Assembly (NCBI GenBank): GCA_035541995.1
Contig: DATKMG010000596.1
Coordinates: 1 to 10,122, forward strand
Length of the DNA: 10,122 nucleotides
Direction of reading: 5' to 3'
Source of the DNA: DATKMG01 sp035541995
GTDB taxonomy: Bacteria > Acidobacteriota > Terriglobia > Versatilivoradales > Versatilivoraceae
The position numbers were made by a program, and so were the translations under genes. Numbering within the stretch: the first letter of the stretch is position 1; the number at the start of each line of letters is the position of its first letter. Of the stretch, positions 1 to 6,072 are shown piece after piece. A model generated the notes under the pieces. That model was given only the letters and a program-made list of their open reading frames with translations, searched no databases and had not been told where the DNA came from.

Positions 1-60
1 GAAAGTGGCCCTCACTCCGGGTGGCTGGCTCTCGGCTATCCGTGGTGATTCCTCAATCTA
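1..60 (+). other. Probable 3' end of an upstream gene, frame unresolved
   Basis: A strong plus-strand terminator begins at 61, so a plus-strand gene should end just before it. Two short open tails fit: frame 1 ends in GWLALGYPW with TGA at 46-48, and frame 2 ends in GGWLSAIRGDSSI with TAG at 59-61. Neither tail is long enough to identify a family or to choose between frames. The placement is inferred from the terminator only. Confidence 0.25.
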
Positions 61-97
61 GCCCCTGCGGAGTGATAACTTCGCAGGGGCTTTTTTT
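61..97 (+). terminator. Rho-independent terminator
   Basis: A perfect 9-bp GC-rich stem (GCCCCTGCG at 61-69 with CGCAGGGGC at 82-90) plus a G-T pair encloses an 10-nt loop and is followed at once by seven T residues (91-97). This is a textbook intrinsic terminator for plus-strand transcription coming from upstream of the window. Confidence 0.9.
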
Positions 98-130
98 GTG
101 CAGGGAATGATCAGGCTCTAAAGTAATGCA

Positions 131-480
131 ACCACCACAAAGACACCAGGGCGCCAAGGAAGACCAAATTATCTGAAACTACCAAGGTTCTTATTGAGAT
201 TCGCAGAATATAGTGAGTAATCCTTGTCCCGAAGGGACAATGGAAAATAGCCAGGGGTGACGCGCTTTTCGCGTCACCCCTGGATTCTCATCCTCCCAAT
301 AATTCCCAACCCGCCCGGGGTGGCAAAGGAGAGGTCACTATGTTCTGCAAATCTCACCAGGTGTCCTCCCTCCAGCCAGTCATTTTTGGACTAGATGAAC
401 AACCTTAGGCGAGACTCCATGCAACTCTTGACGAACAAGAATCACGGGGCTTGTTCTTTGTGCCTTGGCGCCTTGGTGGT
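131..480. repeat. Inverted repeat pair of the CACCAAGGCGCCAAGG type in a gene-free stretch
   Basis: The stretch 98-500 has no convincing gene. CACCAGGGCGCCAAGG (144-159) recurs inverted at 463-478, read as CACCAAGGCGCCAAGG on the minus strand, with 15 of 16 bases identical. Both arms also carry ACCACC outside the core (131-136; complement at 475-480). Short repeats of this ACCACCAAG-type composition are, from memory, common between genes in soil and sediment bacterial genomes. The arms frame about 300 bp that contain the REP-like hairpins. Whether the whole block is one mobile unit cannot be decided from a single copy. Confidence 0.5.
224..283. repeat. REP-like double hairpin
   Basis: Two perfect palindromes lie 10 nt apart. 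The first is TTGTCCC (224-230), GAA loop, GGGACAA (234-240). The second is CCAGGGGTGACGCG (251-264), CTTTT loop, CGCGTCACCCCTGG (270-283), a 14-bp stem without mismatch. Neither is followed by a T run, so termination is not the obvious role. The paired-hairpin arrangement is like REP/BIME elements mobilised by REP-associated tyrosine transposases, but no such transposase is in the window. Confidence 0.6.
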
Positions 481-500
481 GAATAATTCTGAAAAATCCC

Positions 501-529
501 TTGACATTGAATATATCCGTAGCTAATAT
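501..529 (+). promoter_or_regulatory. Sigma-70 promoter of the PadR operon
   Basis: A perfect -35 box TTGACA (501-506) is followed after exactly 17 bp by a -10 box TAATAT (524-529), one base from the TATAAT consensus. It lies 54 bp upstream of the preferred PadR start codon. Such a strong promoter in front of a repressor gene suggests tight negative control. Confidence 0.8.
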
Positions 530-547
530 ATCTGTTATGGATATATC
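511..547 (+). promoter_or_regulatory. Probable PadR operator: three ATATATC repeats at 15-bp period
   Basis: ATATATC occurs at 511-517, 526-532 and 541-547, each start 15 bp after the last. The first and last copies also form a perfect 8-bp inverted repeat (ATATATCC 511-518; GGATATAT 539-546). The array covers the promoter spacer, the -10 box and the likely transcription start, so a bound protein would block RNA polymerase. PadR-family repressors commonly autoregulate from operators overlapping their own promoter. That PadR itself binds here is inference. Confidence 0.55.
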
Positions 548-582
548 AAAGCACGATGCATCGAGTCGATTGGAGGTCGGAG

Positions 583-993
583 GTGATCATAAAAACCAAG
601 AAGGAACCGGAGAAGATGCTGCCCTTGACGCCGGCAGTTTTTCACATCCTGTTGGCCTTAGCCGATGGCGACAAACATGGCTACGGCATTATGCGTGAAG
701 TATCGGATCGGACCGACGGCCAAATGCGCATGGGACCTGGAACGCTCTATGGTTCGATCAAGCGGATGCTCGAACAAGGTTTAATCGAAGAAGCTGAAGA
801 ACGGCCCGATCCCGAGTTGGACGACGAACGCCGGCGCTACTACCGGCTTACCGACTTCGGTCAAAGGGTGGCAGTGGCCGAATCCCGGAGGCTGCGCCAT
901 TTGGTCGGCATCGCCCAGGGCAAGCGCTTATTAGGCAGTGGCAAGCTTTCTTCCGGGATCATGCCTGCCCAAACCCTGCCCGAAGTTTTGTAG
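583..993 (+). CDS. PadR-family transcriptional regulator
   Basis: This is a 136-residue cytoplasmic winged-helix regulator. The PadR domain spans roughly residues 14-95: LPLTPAVFHILLALADG begins the first helices, KHGYGIMREV follows, GPGTLYGSIKRMLEQGLIEE is the recognition-helix region, and RRRYYRLTDFG forms the wing. The C-terminal 40 residues are short, as in small PadR proteins. The start GTG at 583 is preferred over ATG 556 because a GGAGG (572-576) sits 6 nt before it and it gives the usual short N-terminus just before the domain. The gene follows a strong promoter overlaid by a repeat array and is in the same frame as the next gene, separated by 21 nt and a TAG stop, which implies one operon. 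In acidobacteria such PadR genes usually sit beside membrane proteins or ABC-type permeases that they control. The effector is unknown. The family is firm; the target is inferred. Confidence 0.92.
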   Translation: MIIKTKKEPEKMLPLTPAVFHILLALADGDKHGYGIMREVSDRTDGQMRMGPGTLYGSIKRMLEQGLIEEAEERPDPELDDERRRYYRLTDFGQRVAVAESRRLRHLVGIAQGKRLLGSGKLSSGIMPAQTLPEVL

Positions 994-1014
994 GATGAAT
1001 CTTCGAGGCCTCAA

Positions 1015-2631
1015 ATGCATAATCAAGACTGGCAACTGCGTACCTCGGAGAGAATCTTCCGACGGCTAATCTCTCTTTATCCCGAGGAGTTTCGGCTGAA
1101 GTTCGGCGGTGAGATGCTTCAGACCTTCCGGGACCGGTGCCGTGAGGTGGCGCGGGGGAGATCAAGAAGAGGTCTGGCCAGGTTCTGGGCAGAAACGCTC
1201 TTCGACTTTGCGGTTACAGCACCGGCTGAACATCTGGAAAGGAGAAATTTCGTGAAAGTTCTAGCCGACGATTTCACTTGGGATATTCGCCATGTTTTCA
1301 GGGTGTTCTTGAAGTGCCTCTCCTGGGTGGTGGCGGGGGCAGTGGTAGTTTTTCTTGCAGGTTGGATAAGTACTTCGATCTACGCGCGGTACAAGGAACC
1401 CTCGGTCGTCAAGGCCTGGGAGCAGGCCACTGGCAGCACACCGGACCTGCAATTCGAGTCACTCCTGAAACAATACCCCCGAACAGAGTCTAACCAAACG
1501 GCCCGGGAGCTGGAGAGAATCGTTCGCCAATTGCAGTTGAGGCAAGCTGCTATGCCCACCGCGGTAATGCCTGAGTCCCTACCCAGCCAGACTGAGCCTT
1601 TCAACAGCCTGCTGGCGAGCCGCTACTTGGATCAGCAAATCCGCAGGCCGAGCGACTCTCTCGATCCGGTTCCGGGGGAGATCACGAGTTACCTCCAAAA
1701 GCACTCAGCCGACTTGAAAGCACTCTATCATTTGTTGAGCAACGCACCCACGCCTCAATGGGAGACTGACTATGCAAGGCGGTTAAGTGCCCCTATTCCT
1801 AACCTGAAGTATTTTCGACAACTCCAGGACATCATTGCCCTGGATGCATTCGACATGTTGAGTCGAGGTGAGAACAGTAAGGCCCAGGACGCAATGAACG
1901 CCTCGTGGCAGATCAGTCGGTCTATTTTGAACCGTCCCGAGTTGATCAGCCAGGTCATCGGTCTGGCTCTCGTCAAAGTGGAGGCAGGTGTCTTGCGGAA
2001 AACGGCGGCTGCCTCTGACGATTGGCAAACCAAAATGACTCTTGACCTCCGAAGTTCGGTCCTGAATTCCCTGAAATGGGATTCAGTGACGGTCTTCCAG
2101 GCGTTCAAAAATCACGAAGGGAGGATTCTATCCGGGAGTGCGGGTGTCGAATGGTATGGTCATTACTTGGGCTATTTCGGTGGACCTTTGTTTCACTTGT
2201 GGGCCCTCCAGGATCTCACGGCAATGGTGGCAGGGTTAAAAGACCTGCAATCCGCAGACTTCTGCAGTTTCGATCCAGACCAGGCATACCGCCAGTACCA
2301 GAGTTCTACTTCGGACTTAGGCGAAGGAAAGAACTACGTTCCCAATGGATATAGGGCCTGGAAACTGGCGACCCTGACCATGGCGGAATTGGAGATGACT
2401 CGAGAGGTCCTAAGAATTAAGACTGCGATGCAGACGAAAAATGGAAAGGCAGGTCTGAAGCAATTGACTCCAGGCAATTCAGCTCTCTGCCCTCACATTA
2501 ATTGGGATCACGTTGTTGAATCGGATGGGAGTGTCACAATCAAGGCCAATCGGCTGCCTGCATGGTTGGAGGTTGAAGAGAAACATGAATTGCCGTTGAG
2601 TTACACTGTTGGGGGTCGGCAACAGGGATGA
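1015..2631 (+). CDS. PadR-linked single-pass membrane protein with YPEEFR N-terminal motif
   Basis: This 538-residue protein has no function I can name. Residues 11-75 (ERIFRRLISLYPEEFRLKF, then GGEMLQTFRDR and a FWAETLFDF helix) resemble the cytoplasmic N-terminal region found before FtsX/MacB-type permeases in acidobacteria, which are also typically encoded next to PadR genes. Here no permease follows. Instead there is one membrane helix at about 101-123 (SWVVAGAVVVFLAGW), then about 415 mostly helical residues, presumably outside the membrane, with few cysteines and no recognised catalytic motif. The ATG at 1015 has GAGG at 1005-1008, 6 nt upstream. Within the gene, an AAAGGAG about 10 nt before GTG 1253 could permit a second start, giving a protein without the N-terminal region. 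It is probably co-transcribed with and repressed by the PadR protein. Coding status is firm; role unknown. Confidence 0.85.
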   Translation: MHNQDWQLRTSERIFRRLISLYPEEFRLKFGGEMLQTFRDRCREVARGRSRRGLARFWAETLFDFAVTAPAEHLERRNFVKVLADDFTWDIRHVFRVFLKCLSWVVAGAVVVFLAGWISTSIYARYKEPSVVKAWEQATGSTPDLQFESLLKQYPRTESNQTARELERIVRQLQLRQAAMPTAVMPESLPSQTEPFNSLLASRYLDQQIRRPSDSLDPVPGEITSYLQKHSADLKALYHLLSNAPTPQWETDYARRLSAPIPNLKYFRQLQDIIALDAFDMLSRGENSKAQDAMNASWQISRSILNRPELISQVIGLALVKVEAGVLRKTAAASDDWQTKMTLDLRSSVLNSLKWDSVTVFQAFKNHEGRILSGSAGVEWYGHYLGYFGGPLFHLWALQDLTAMVAGLKDLQSADFCSFDPDQAYRQYQSSTSDLGEGKNYVPNGYRAWKLATLTMAELEMTREVLRIKTAMQTKNGKAGLKQLTPGNSALCPHINWDHVVESDGSVTIKANRLPAWLEVEEKHELPLSYTVGGRQQG

Positions 2632-2743
2632 TTCGCGTCTCCCCAGAGATTCTCCGTTAAGTAAAGAGGGAAGCCGCCAAAGGTGACAGGGCATTGTTCC
2701 CGCAATTCCCCCTTTGAGGAGGTAAGGCTTGCCCTGCTTTGTT

Positions 2744-2780
2744 CCCCCTTGAAAAAGGGGGTCGGCAGCTTGGGCTGCCG
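2744..2780. repeat. Two adjacent hairpins downstream of the PadR operon
   Basis: CCCCCTT (2744-2750), GAAA loop, AAGGGGG (2755-2761) is directly followed by CGGCAGC (2763-2769), TTGG loop, GCTGCCG (2774-2780). Both stems are perfect 7-bp pairings. The first belongs to a repeat family with further copies near 3562 and 3602. They lie over 100 bp after the operon stop and lack a T run, so they are repeats rather than a clear terminator. Confidence 0.6.
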
Positions 2781-2816
2781 CGGGTTGTCCCTCCGGCACT
2801 CCTGCTACGTGAATCG

Positions 2817-3058
2817 CGCACCTACGATGCTGAAAAGGATTCCTGGTTCCTGGCCCGAGTTCTACCAACAGGTCGCTCCTACGGCGCTCCCATGGAATCT
2901 AGGTTGTTTGCGCGGAATCGACCAATAGGCCGCTCCTAGCGGAGCTAGCGGGAATTCCATTCAATTCTCCTTTCTACAAACAGGACGCACCTACGGTGCT
3001 GAAGAGGATTCTCGGTTCCTGGCCTGAGTTCTACAATCAGGTCGCACCTGAGGGAGCT
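2817..3058 (+). repeat. Two direct copies of a ~72-bp interspersed repeat
   Basis: Copy 1 (2817-2888) and copy 2 (2986-3058) start with CGCACCTACG-TGCTGAA and share GGTTCCTGGCC and GAGTTCTAC further on, with only scattered substitutions and one single-base indel. Each ends in a second hairpin core related to AGGTCGCTCCTACGGAGCT. A further core with GCTCC-TAGC-GGAGC lies between them at about 2922-2945. No credible coding sequence overlaps these copies. Confidence 0.75.
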
Positions 3059-3325
3059 GAAAAGATTCTCATTTTCTGCGCATTTTTAGAGCCGTATGGG
3101 CCATCTGTTTGTAGATACCGGACCTCGTCATCGTGGAGCGCCATCGGCGCGTCCTGCCTGCAGATACCGAACCTTCGCCTCGTCATCGTGCAGCGCCGTA
3201 GGTGCGTCCTGCCTGTAGATACCGAACCTTCACCTCGTCATCGTGCAACGCCATAGGCGCGTCCTGTTTGTAGAATGAGAATCTGAAAAACTTTTTAGCT
3301 CCGTTAGGAGCGGCCTACCCTCCCA
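2973..3325. repeat. Composite inverted repeat block
   Basis: The ends of this block mirror each other. TCTACAAACAGGACGC at 2973-2988 is the exact complement of 3259-3274. GATTCTCATT at 3064-3073 is the exact complement of 3274-3283. GGAGCTGAAAA near 3053 corresponds, inverted, to TTTTTAGCTCC near 3293. The 55-bp tandem array sits between these arms. The pattern looks like nested insertion or recombination among short palindromic elements rather than a coding unit. Confidence 0.6.
3106..3274 (+). repeat. Tandem 55-bp repeat, three copies plus a stub
   Basis: Units run 3106-3154 (49 bp, with a 6-bp deletion), 3155-3209 (55 bp) and 3210-3264 (55 bp), then a 10-bp stub at 3265-3274. Shared parts are TAGATACCG-ACC, CTCGTCATCGTG and a closing GCGTCC. 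Each unit contains a small hairpin, GCGCC-ATC-GGCGC, GCGCC-GTA-GGTGC or GCGCC-ATA-GGCGC. On the minus strand the unit end reads TACAAACAGGACGC, the same as the plus-strand sequence near 2974-2988, so this is the inverted relative of the preceding repeats. Confidence 0.85.
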
Positions 3326-3758
3326 GATAAACCGAAGATGACCTTCTTATGAAAAAGCAAGACTCGGTGGAGGGTCGCGCAGGTGTTTGCCGCCGCCCAT
3401 CGCGACCAAAGTCCCTGTGGAGTTGGGCCCTCCTCAATTCTCATCGACCGTGGTGACCTGAAAAGGTCATGGGCCACTTTTATAAAAATCTTGGAGAAGC
3501 GCCCAACCTCGTTTCCTTGTATTCGGATTTGGAGGAGGAGACCAAAGGGACAACTCCCTAACCCCCTTTTCTAAGGGGGAATCCAGGGGACAACCGCCTC
3601 GCCCTTTTTCTAAGGGGGAATGAATGCCCGGTTCCTTTTGCCCTTCCAGATCTCCACTGGCTCCTTCCTATCTCCTGGAACCTCACACCTGACACCTGAC
3701 ACCTAAATAAAGTCATGCACCAACATCAAGACTTTCCGGCGGGTTCCTGATAGCTCGC
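3326..3758. other. Gene-free stretch with short repeats
   Basis: I see no convincing gene here. It contains a 6-bp hairpin TGACCT-GAAA-AGGTCA (3454-3469), the CCCCCTT hairpins listed separately, and a run of CACCT/GACACCT units (three CACCT spaced by 7 bp, 3686-3704). The last lies downstream of the sigma factor gene on the minus strand, without an evident terminator. Confidence 0.5.
3562..3616. repeat. Two copies of the CCCCCTT-AAGGGGG hairpin repeat
   Basis: CCCCCTT (3562-3568), TTCT loop, AAGGGGG (3573-3579) is perfect. A second, shortened copy has CCCTT (3602-3606), TTTCT loop and AAGGG (3612-3616). Both continue with GGGGGAAT, and each is preceded by a GGGACAAC string (about 3547 and 3587), so the duplicated unit is about 40 bp. 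The same stem with a GAAA loop is at 2744-2761. Confidence 0.6.
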
Positions 3759-4322
3759 CTATCCCGTGAGTCGTTTAAGCAACCAGGCCTTGGCCAGGCG
3801 CCAGTCGCGAAGAACAGTCTCCCGGGAAACCTCAAGAGCCTGCGCCGTCTCTTCTACGCTCATGCCACCGAAGAAACGCAACTCGATCATTTTTGCTTTG
3901 CGTGGATCTAGAGCCGCGAATTCGTGGAGTGCCTCATCCACCGCCAGCACGTCCAAGCTGGGTCCCGCGGTGCCAACTACGTCTTCCATGAGCGGGACCG
4001 TAATGGTCTGGCCACCTCGCTTCTCACTTCGGGCTGAACGAGCAAAATCCACCAGAATTTGCCGCATCAAGCCGGCGCAAATTGCAAAGAAATGCGCGCT
4101 ATTTTCCCAGCCAGCGGCCTTGGCGCCGGCCAGCCGGACGTAGGTTTCGTGAACCAAGGCTGTGGTTTGCAGAATGTGGGCGGGGTTCTCATGCAGGATG
4201 TAACGGTGGGCCTGGCGTCGCAGTTCTTCGTATACGAAGGGGATCACATGGTCGAGAGCCTGACGATCGCCACGGTTCCAAGCCTCCAACAGCCGGGTGA
4301 CTTCATGGGAAGAAGACACCAT
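3759..4322 (-). CDS. ECF-type RNA polymerase sigma factor (TIGR02999-like)
   Basis: This 187-residue protein directs RNA polymerase to alternative promoters. Region sigma-2 covers about residues 8-98, with HILQTTALVHETYVRL, the AHFFAICAGLMRQILVDFAR helix and the following basic RSEKRGG stretch. Region sigma-4 covers about 130-185, with ALDPRKAKMIELRFFGGMS and the helix-turn-helix VEETAQALEVSRETVLRDWR, ending in AKAWLLKRL. This pattern is typical of the sigma-70-X6 group common in acidobacteria and planctomycetes. The start ATG at 4322 is chosen because AGGA lies about 8 nt upstream and the domain begins at once; the open frame extends to 4508 but that extension is not protein-like. The gene is divergent from the secreted-protein gene at 4475. 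No anti-sigma gene is adjacent, so its control is unclear. Confidence 0.9.
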   Translation of the reverse strand: MVSSSHEVTRLLEAWNRGDRQALDHVIPFVYEELRRQAHRYILHENPAHILQTTALVHETYVRLAGAKAAGWENSAHFFAICAGLMRQILVDFARSARSEKRGGQTITVPLMEDVVGTAGPSLDVLAVDEALHEFAALDPRKAKMIELRFFGGMSVEETAQALEVSRETVLRDWRLAKAWLLKRLTG

Positions 4323-4364
4323 AAGACACTTCCTGATCGGACTTGGCCTAGGCACCCGGCACCG

Positions 4365-4373
4365 AGTATAGCA
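4365..4373 (-). promoter_or_regulatory. Possible extended -10 promoter of the sigma factor gene
   Basis: On the minus strand the sequence reads TGCTATACT, an extended -10 (TGn followed by TATACT), 42 bp before the ATG at 4322. The -35 position, about TCTATC, is weak, which is tolerable for an extended -10 promoter. No clear promoter for the opposite gene was recognised. Confidence 0.4.
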
Positions 4374-4474
4374 CCGATTGGAGTTTAGATAGAACGGCCC
4401 AAAAAAAGCGCGTCCGATTACACCATTTTCTCTCCCTTTGCGCTTTAAGGACAGAACAAAAAAAGGAGGTGGAT

Positions 4475-4927
4475 ATGAAAAACTCAACTTCAAGGATGAT
4501 CGTAGCATTGGTCGTGTTATCCCTGGTGACTGCCTGGCCTGCCTTGGCGCAATCAGTCACTGTGCTCGCCAAAGCGGAGGTTCCCTTCAGCTTTGTTGTG
4601 GGTCAGAAGACGTTGCCTGCAGGAGAGTACGAGATTCGCCCCGGAAACAAAGTCAACAAGGACACTCTCTGGATCAAGAAGACGGACAGCTCGGCAGCGG
4701 CCAGCGTGATTACGTTCGGCCAAAGCGGCAAACGCAAGCAGACAGGACCCTACCTGGTATTCAACCGCTATGGCACTCAGTATTTCCTGAGCCAGGTGTG
4801 GACGGAATTTGACCAATTCGGCAGGCAGACGCCCAAGACGGCGGCGGAGAAAGAACTGATCCAGGCAGGAGGCCCAAAGATGGCTAACGCCTGGCCGGAA
4901 GTTGTGCTGCTTAGCGCAAGGAAGTAA
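4475..4927 (+). CDS. Small secreted protein of the acidobacterial 'VPFSFVVGQKTLPAGEY' type
   Basis: This 150-residue protein is exported. Residues 1-25 form a Sec signal peptide (KNSTSR, hydrophobic MIVALVVLSLVTAWP, then ALA before QS as a signal peptidase I site). The mature part has EVPFSFVVGQKTLPAGEYEI and YLVFNRYGTQYFLSQVW, conserved phrases I recall from a large, uncharacterised acidobacterial family usually near 150-180 residues, likely a small beta-rich fold. ATG 4475 is preferred to GTG 4469 because a full AAAGGAGG (4462-4469) lies 5 nt before it; GTG 4469 overlaps that site. The strong ribosome binding site suggests high expression. It diverges from the ECF sigma gene, which might control it, but no motif proves this. 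A large hairpin follows 50 bp after the stop. Confidence 0.85.
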   Translation: MKNSTSRMIVALVVLSLVTAWPALAQSVTVLAKAEVPFSFVVGQKTLPAGEYEIRPGNKVNKDTLWIKKTDSSAAASVITFGQSGKRKQTGPYLVFNRYGTQYFLSQVWTEFDQFGRQTPKTAAEKELIQAGGPKMANAWPEVVLLSARK

Positions 4928-4977
4928 CACTCTACTTCAAGGGGGCACTCTCCCTTAAATTGGGCTTCCTGGGCGGC

Positions 4978-5018
4978 GAGCATGAAGGTCCCAAAGAAAA
5001 GATTTGGCCTTCATGCTC
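4978..5018. terminator. Long hairpin after the secreted-protein gene, possible terminator
   Basis: GAGCATGAAGG (4978-4988) pairs perfectly with CCTTCATGCTC (5008-5018). After a 2-nt bulge, CCAAA (4991-4995) pairs with TTTGG (5003-5007), leaving a 7-nt loop: 16 bp in all. It begins 50 bp after the stop codon at 4925-4927. There is no T run on the plus strand, so it may end or stabilise the mRNA in a non-canonical way. Confidence 0.45.
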
Positions 5019-5101
5019 TGCTCGATTTGGCTTGCAGTAGCGTTCCATGAAAATGCAGTATTCAACGGCGCCGGCGGGGGCGCGGCGTCTCCAAACCACT
5101 G

Positions 5102-5127
5102 GAGGCGGGACGCCCTCGTCCCGCCTC
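5102..5127. repeat. GC-rich palindrome
   Basis: GAGGCGGGACG (5102-5112), CCCT loop, CGTCCCGCCTC (5117-5127) is a perfect 11-bp stem. It lies between the secreted-protein gene and the converging membrane-protein gene. It has the look of a REP-type element and could also act on read-through transcripts from either side. A weaker CCCTCC/GGAGGG pairing (5166-5171, 5184-5189) lies nearer the minus-strand gene end. Confidence 0.55.
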
Positions 5128-5219
5128 ATGCGCCTGAAAAGGACCGTGACTCGGATGGTCAGGGGCCCTCCACTATTTTCATCGGAGGGGGGTGCACCCA
5201 GCGAGCGCATACGCTAGGC

Positions 5220-5684
5220 TTATGAATTCGCCGGTGTAGGCGCCATGAAGGCCAAGAGGCGGCCGATGAGCGCAACGATTGAGGCAATTATCGGGTTGAT
5301 AATCAGTCCTCCCAATCGTGCCATCATGGCCCGGTTCATTGGCACCACAGTTCCTTCCGGTACATTCAAGGCATCCCAGTGCACAAAGTACGTGTTCAAA
5401 TGAGCACCGTAGCTGATATATGTGGCGACAAATACGAGGACTTGGGCAAACAGCCCGATGAAAAGACCTACCAGCACAGTTCCCCCCCAGTTCAACCGTG
5501 CCACTCGCCCTGACATAGCGCCAAAATACAAGCTGCTGACGAACGTTAAGCCGACTAGCGAGAACATGGCGTTTCCCCGCGGGGCATAAGGAACTCCAGC
5601 AAGCCCCAAACTGAATCGGCCAATGGCATAAACAACCAGCAGGAACATAGGCAGGCGGATGAATCTCAAGACCTGGGCTACCAT
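5220..5684 (-). CDS. Four-helix integral membrane protein, function unknown
   Basis: This 154-residue protein is almost wholly hydrophobic. Predicted membrane helices lie at about residues 11-30, 39-57, 68-91 and 124-148. The third is followed by a polar stretch with NTYFVHWDALNVPEG, which may face outside. Short motifs such as YAPRGN and YFGAMSGR recall hypothetical acidobacterial membrane proteins, but no activity is known to me. The ATG at 5684 has AAAGGA on the minus strand about 10 nt upstream. It is a single-gene unit, convergent with the secreted-protein gene and divergent from the phosphodiesterase remnant. Coding status is supported by the ribosome binding site and the consistent helix pattern. 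Confidence 0.75.
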   Translation of the reverse strand: MVAQVLRFIRLPMFLLVVYAIGRFSLGLAGVPYAPRGNAMFSLVGLTFVSSLYFGAMSGRVARLNWGGTVLVGLFIGLFAQVLVFVATYISYGAHLNTYFVHWDALNVPEGTVVPMNRAMMARLGGLIINPIIASIVALIGRLLAFMAPTPANS

Positions 5685-5774
5685 GGCGGACTGTCCTTTC
5701 CTAAATGGATTTAGTTAGTCGTGAAATACCAAGGATACCAAGAATTATATACTCGACGGAATCAACCAGGGGAA

Positions 5775-6046
5775 ATGAATATTCGTGTACTCGCTGTTTC
5801 GAGGCGGAGTGCTGCAACTCGCATCGACTCGTCTCACATTTTGATTTTATCAGGAATCTACCCTGCGCGTCATGCTATCATCGCAAATAAGCCGTTTGAC
5901 CCTTTAAGAAATAACCTTGATGGGTGGCGCTGGTATTCCGAAGACATTAAGGTCTCCACTCTATGGGACGTGGCCACACAGGCTGGCCTCGTCAGGGGAG
6001 TGTAGAGTGGCCGGTCACCGTGGGTGCCGGCATCACCTTCGATTGA
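5775..6046 (+). pseudogene. Frameshifted remnant of a type I phosphodiesterase / nucleotide pyrophosphatase
   Basis: From about 5829, one frame reads SSHILILSGIYPARHAI, then KPFDPLRNNLDGWRWYSED and IKVSTLWDVATQAGL. This is the block that follows the nucleophile region in alkaline-phosphatase-superfamily phosphodiesterases (PF01663 type; pattern SHxxLxxGxYPARHGI, FDPL, WYxEDIxxPTLWDxAxxAGL). The frame hits TAG at 6003-6005, but the expected continuation SVEWPVTVGAGITF is found in another frame at 5999-6040. One base lost in the G run 5995-5998 would join them. A TGA at 6044 then ends the match. About 70 aligned residues remain of a protein normally over 400 long; the N-terminal nucleophile region and everything after this block are missing. 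ATG 5775 after AGGGGAA is a plausible old start. This is a decayed gene, not a functional enzyme. Confidence 0.75.
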
Positions 6047-6072
6047 TGGTGTCCCTATCGAGAGAGGTCAGT

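Noticed and set aside
2683..3256. Short open frames in the repeat block
   Set aside because: They translate repeat units in several frames, lack ribosome binding sites and have no protein-like pattern.
3106..3274. CRISPR array
   Set aside because: The units are contiguous repeats with no unique spacers, and no cas genes are present.
4323..4508. N-terminal extension of the sigma factor frame
   Set aside because: The added 62 residues are aromatic and basic, match no sigma region, and overlap the ribosome binding site and start of the divergent gene. ATG 4322 has its own ribosome binding site.
5917..6072. Extension of the redoxin frame upstream of ATG 6073
   Set aside because: The extra residues are His/Arg-rich and are an out-of-frame reading of the phosphodiesterase remnant. 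ATG 6073 has AGAGG at proper spacing and leads into a signal peptide.
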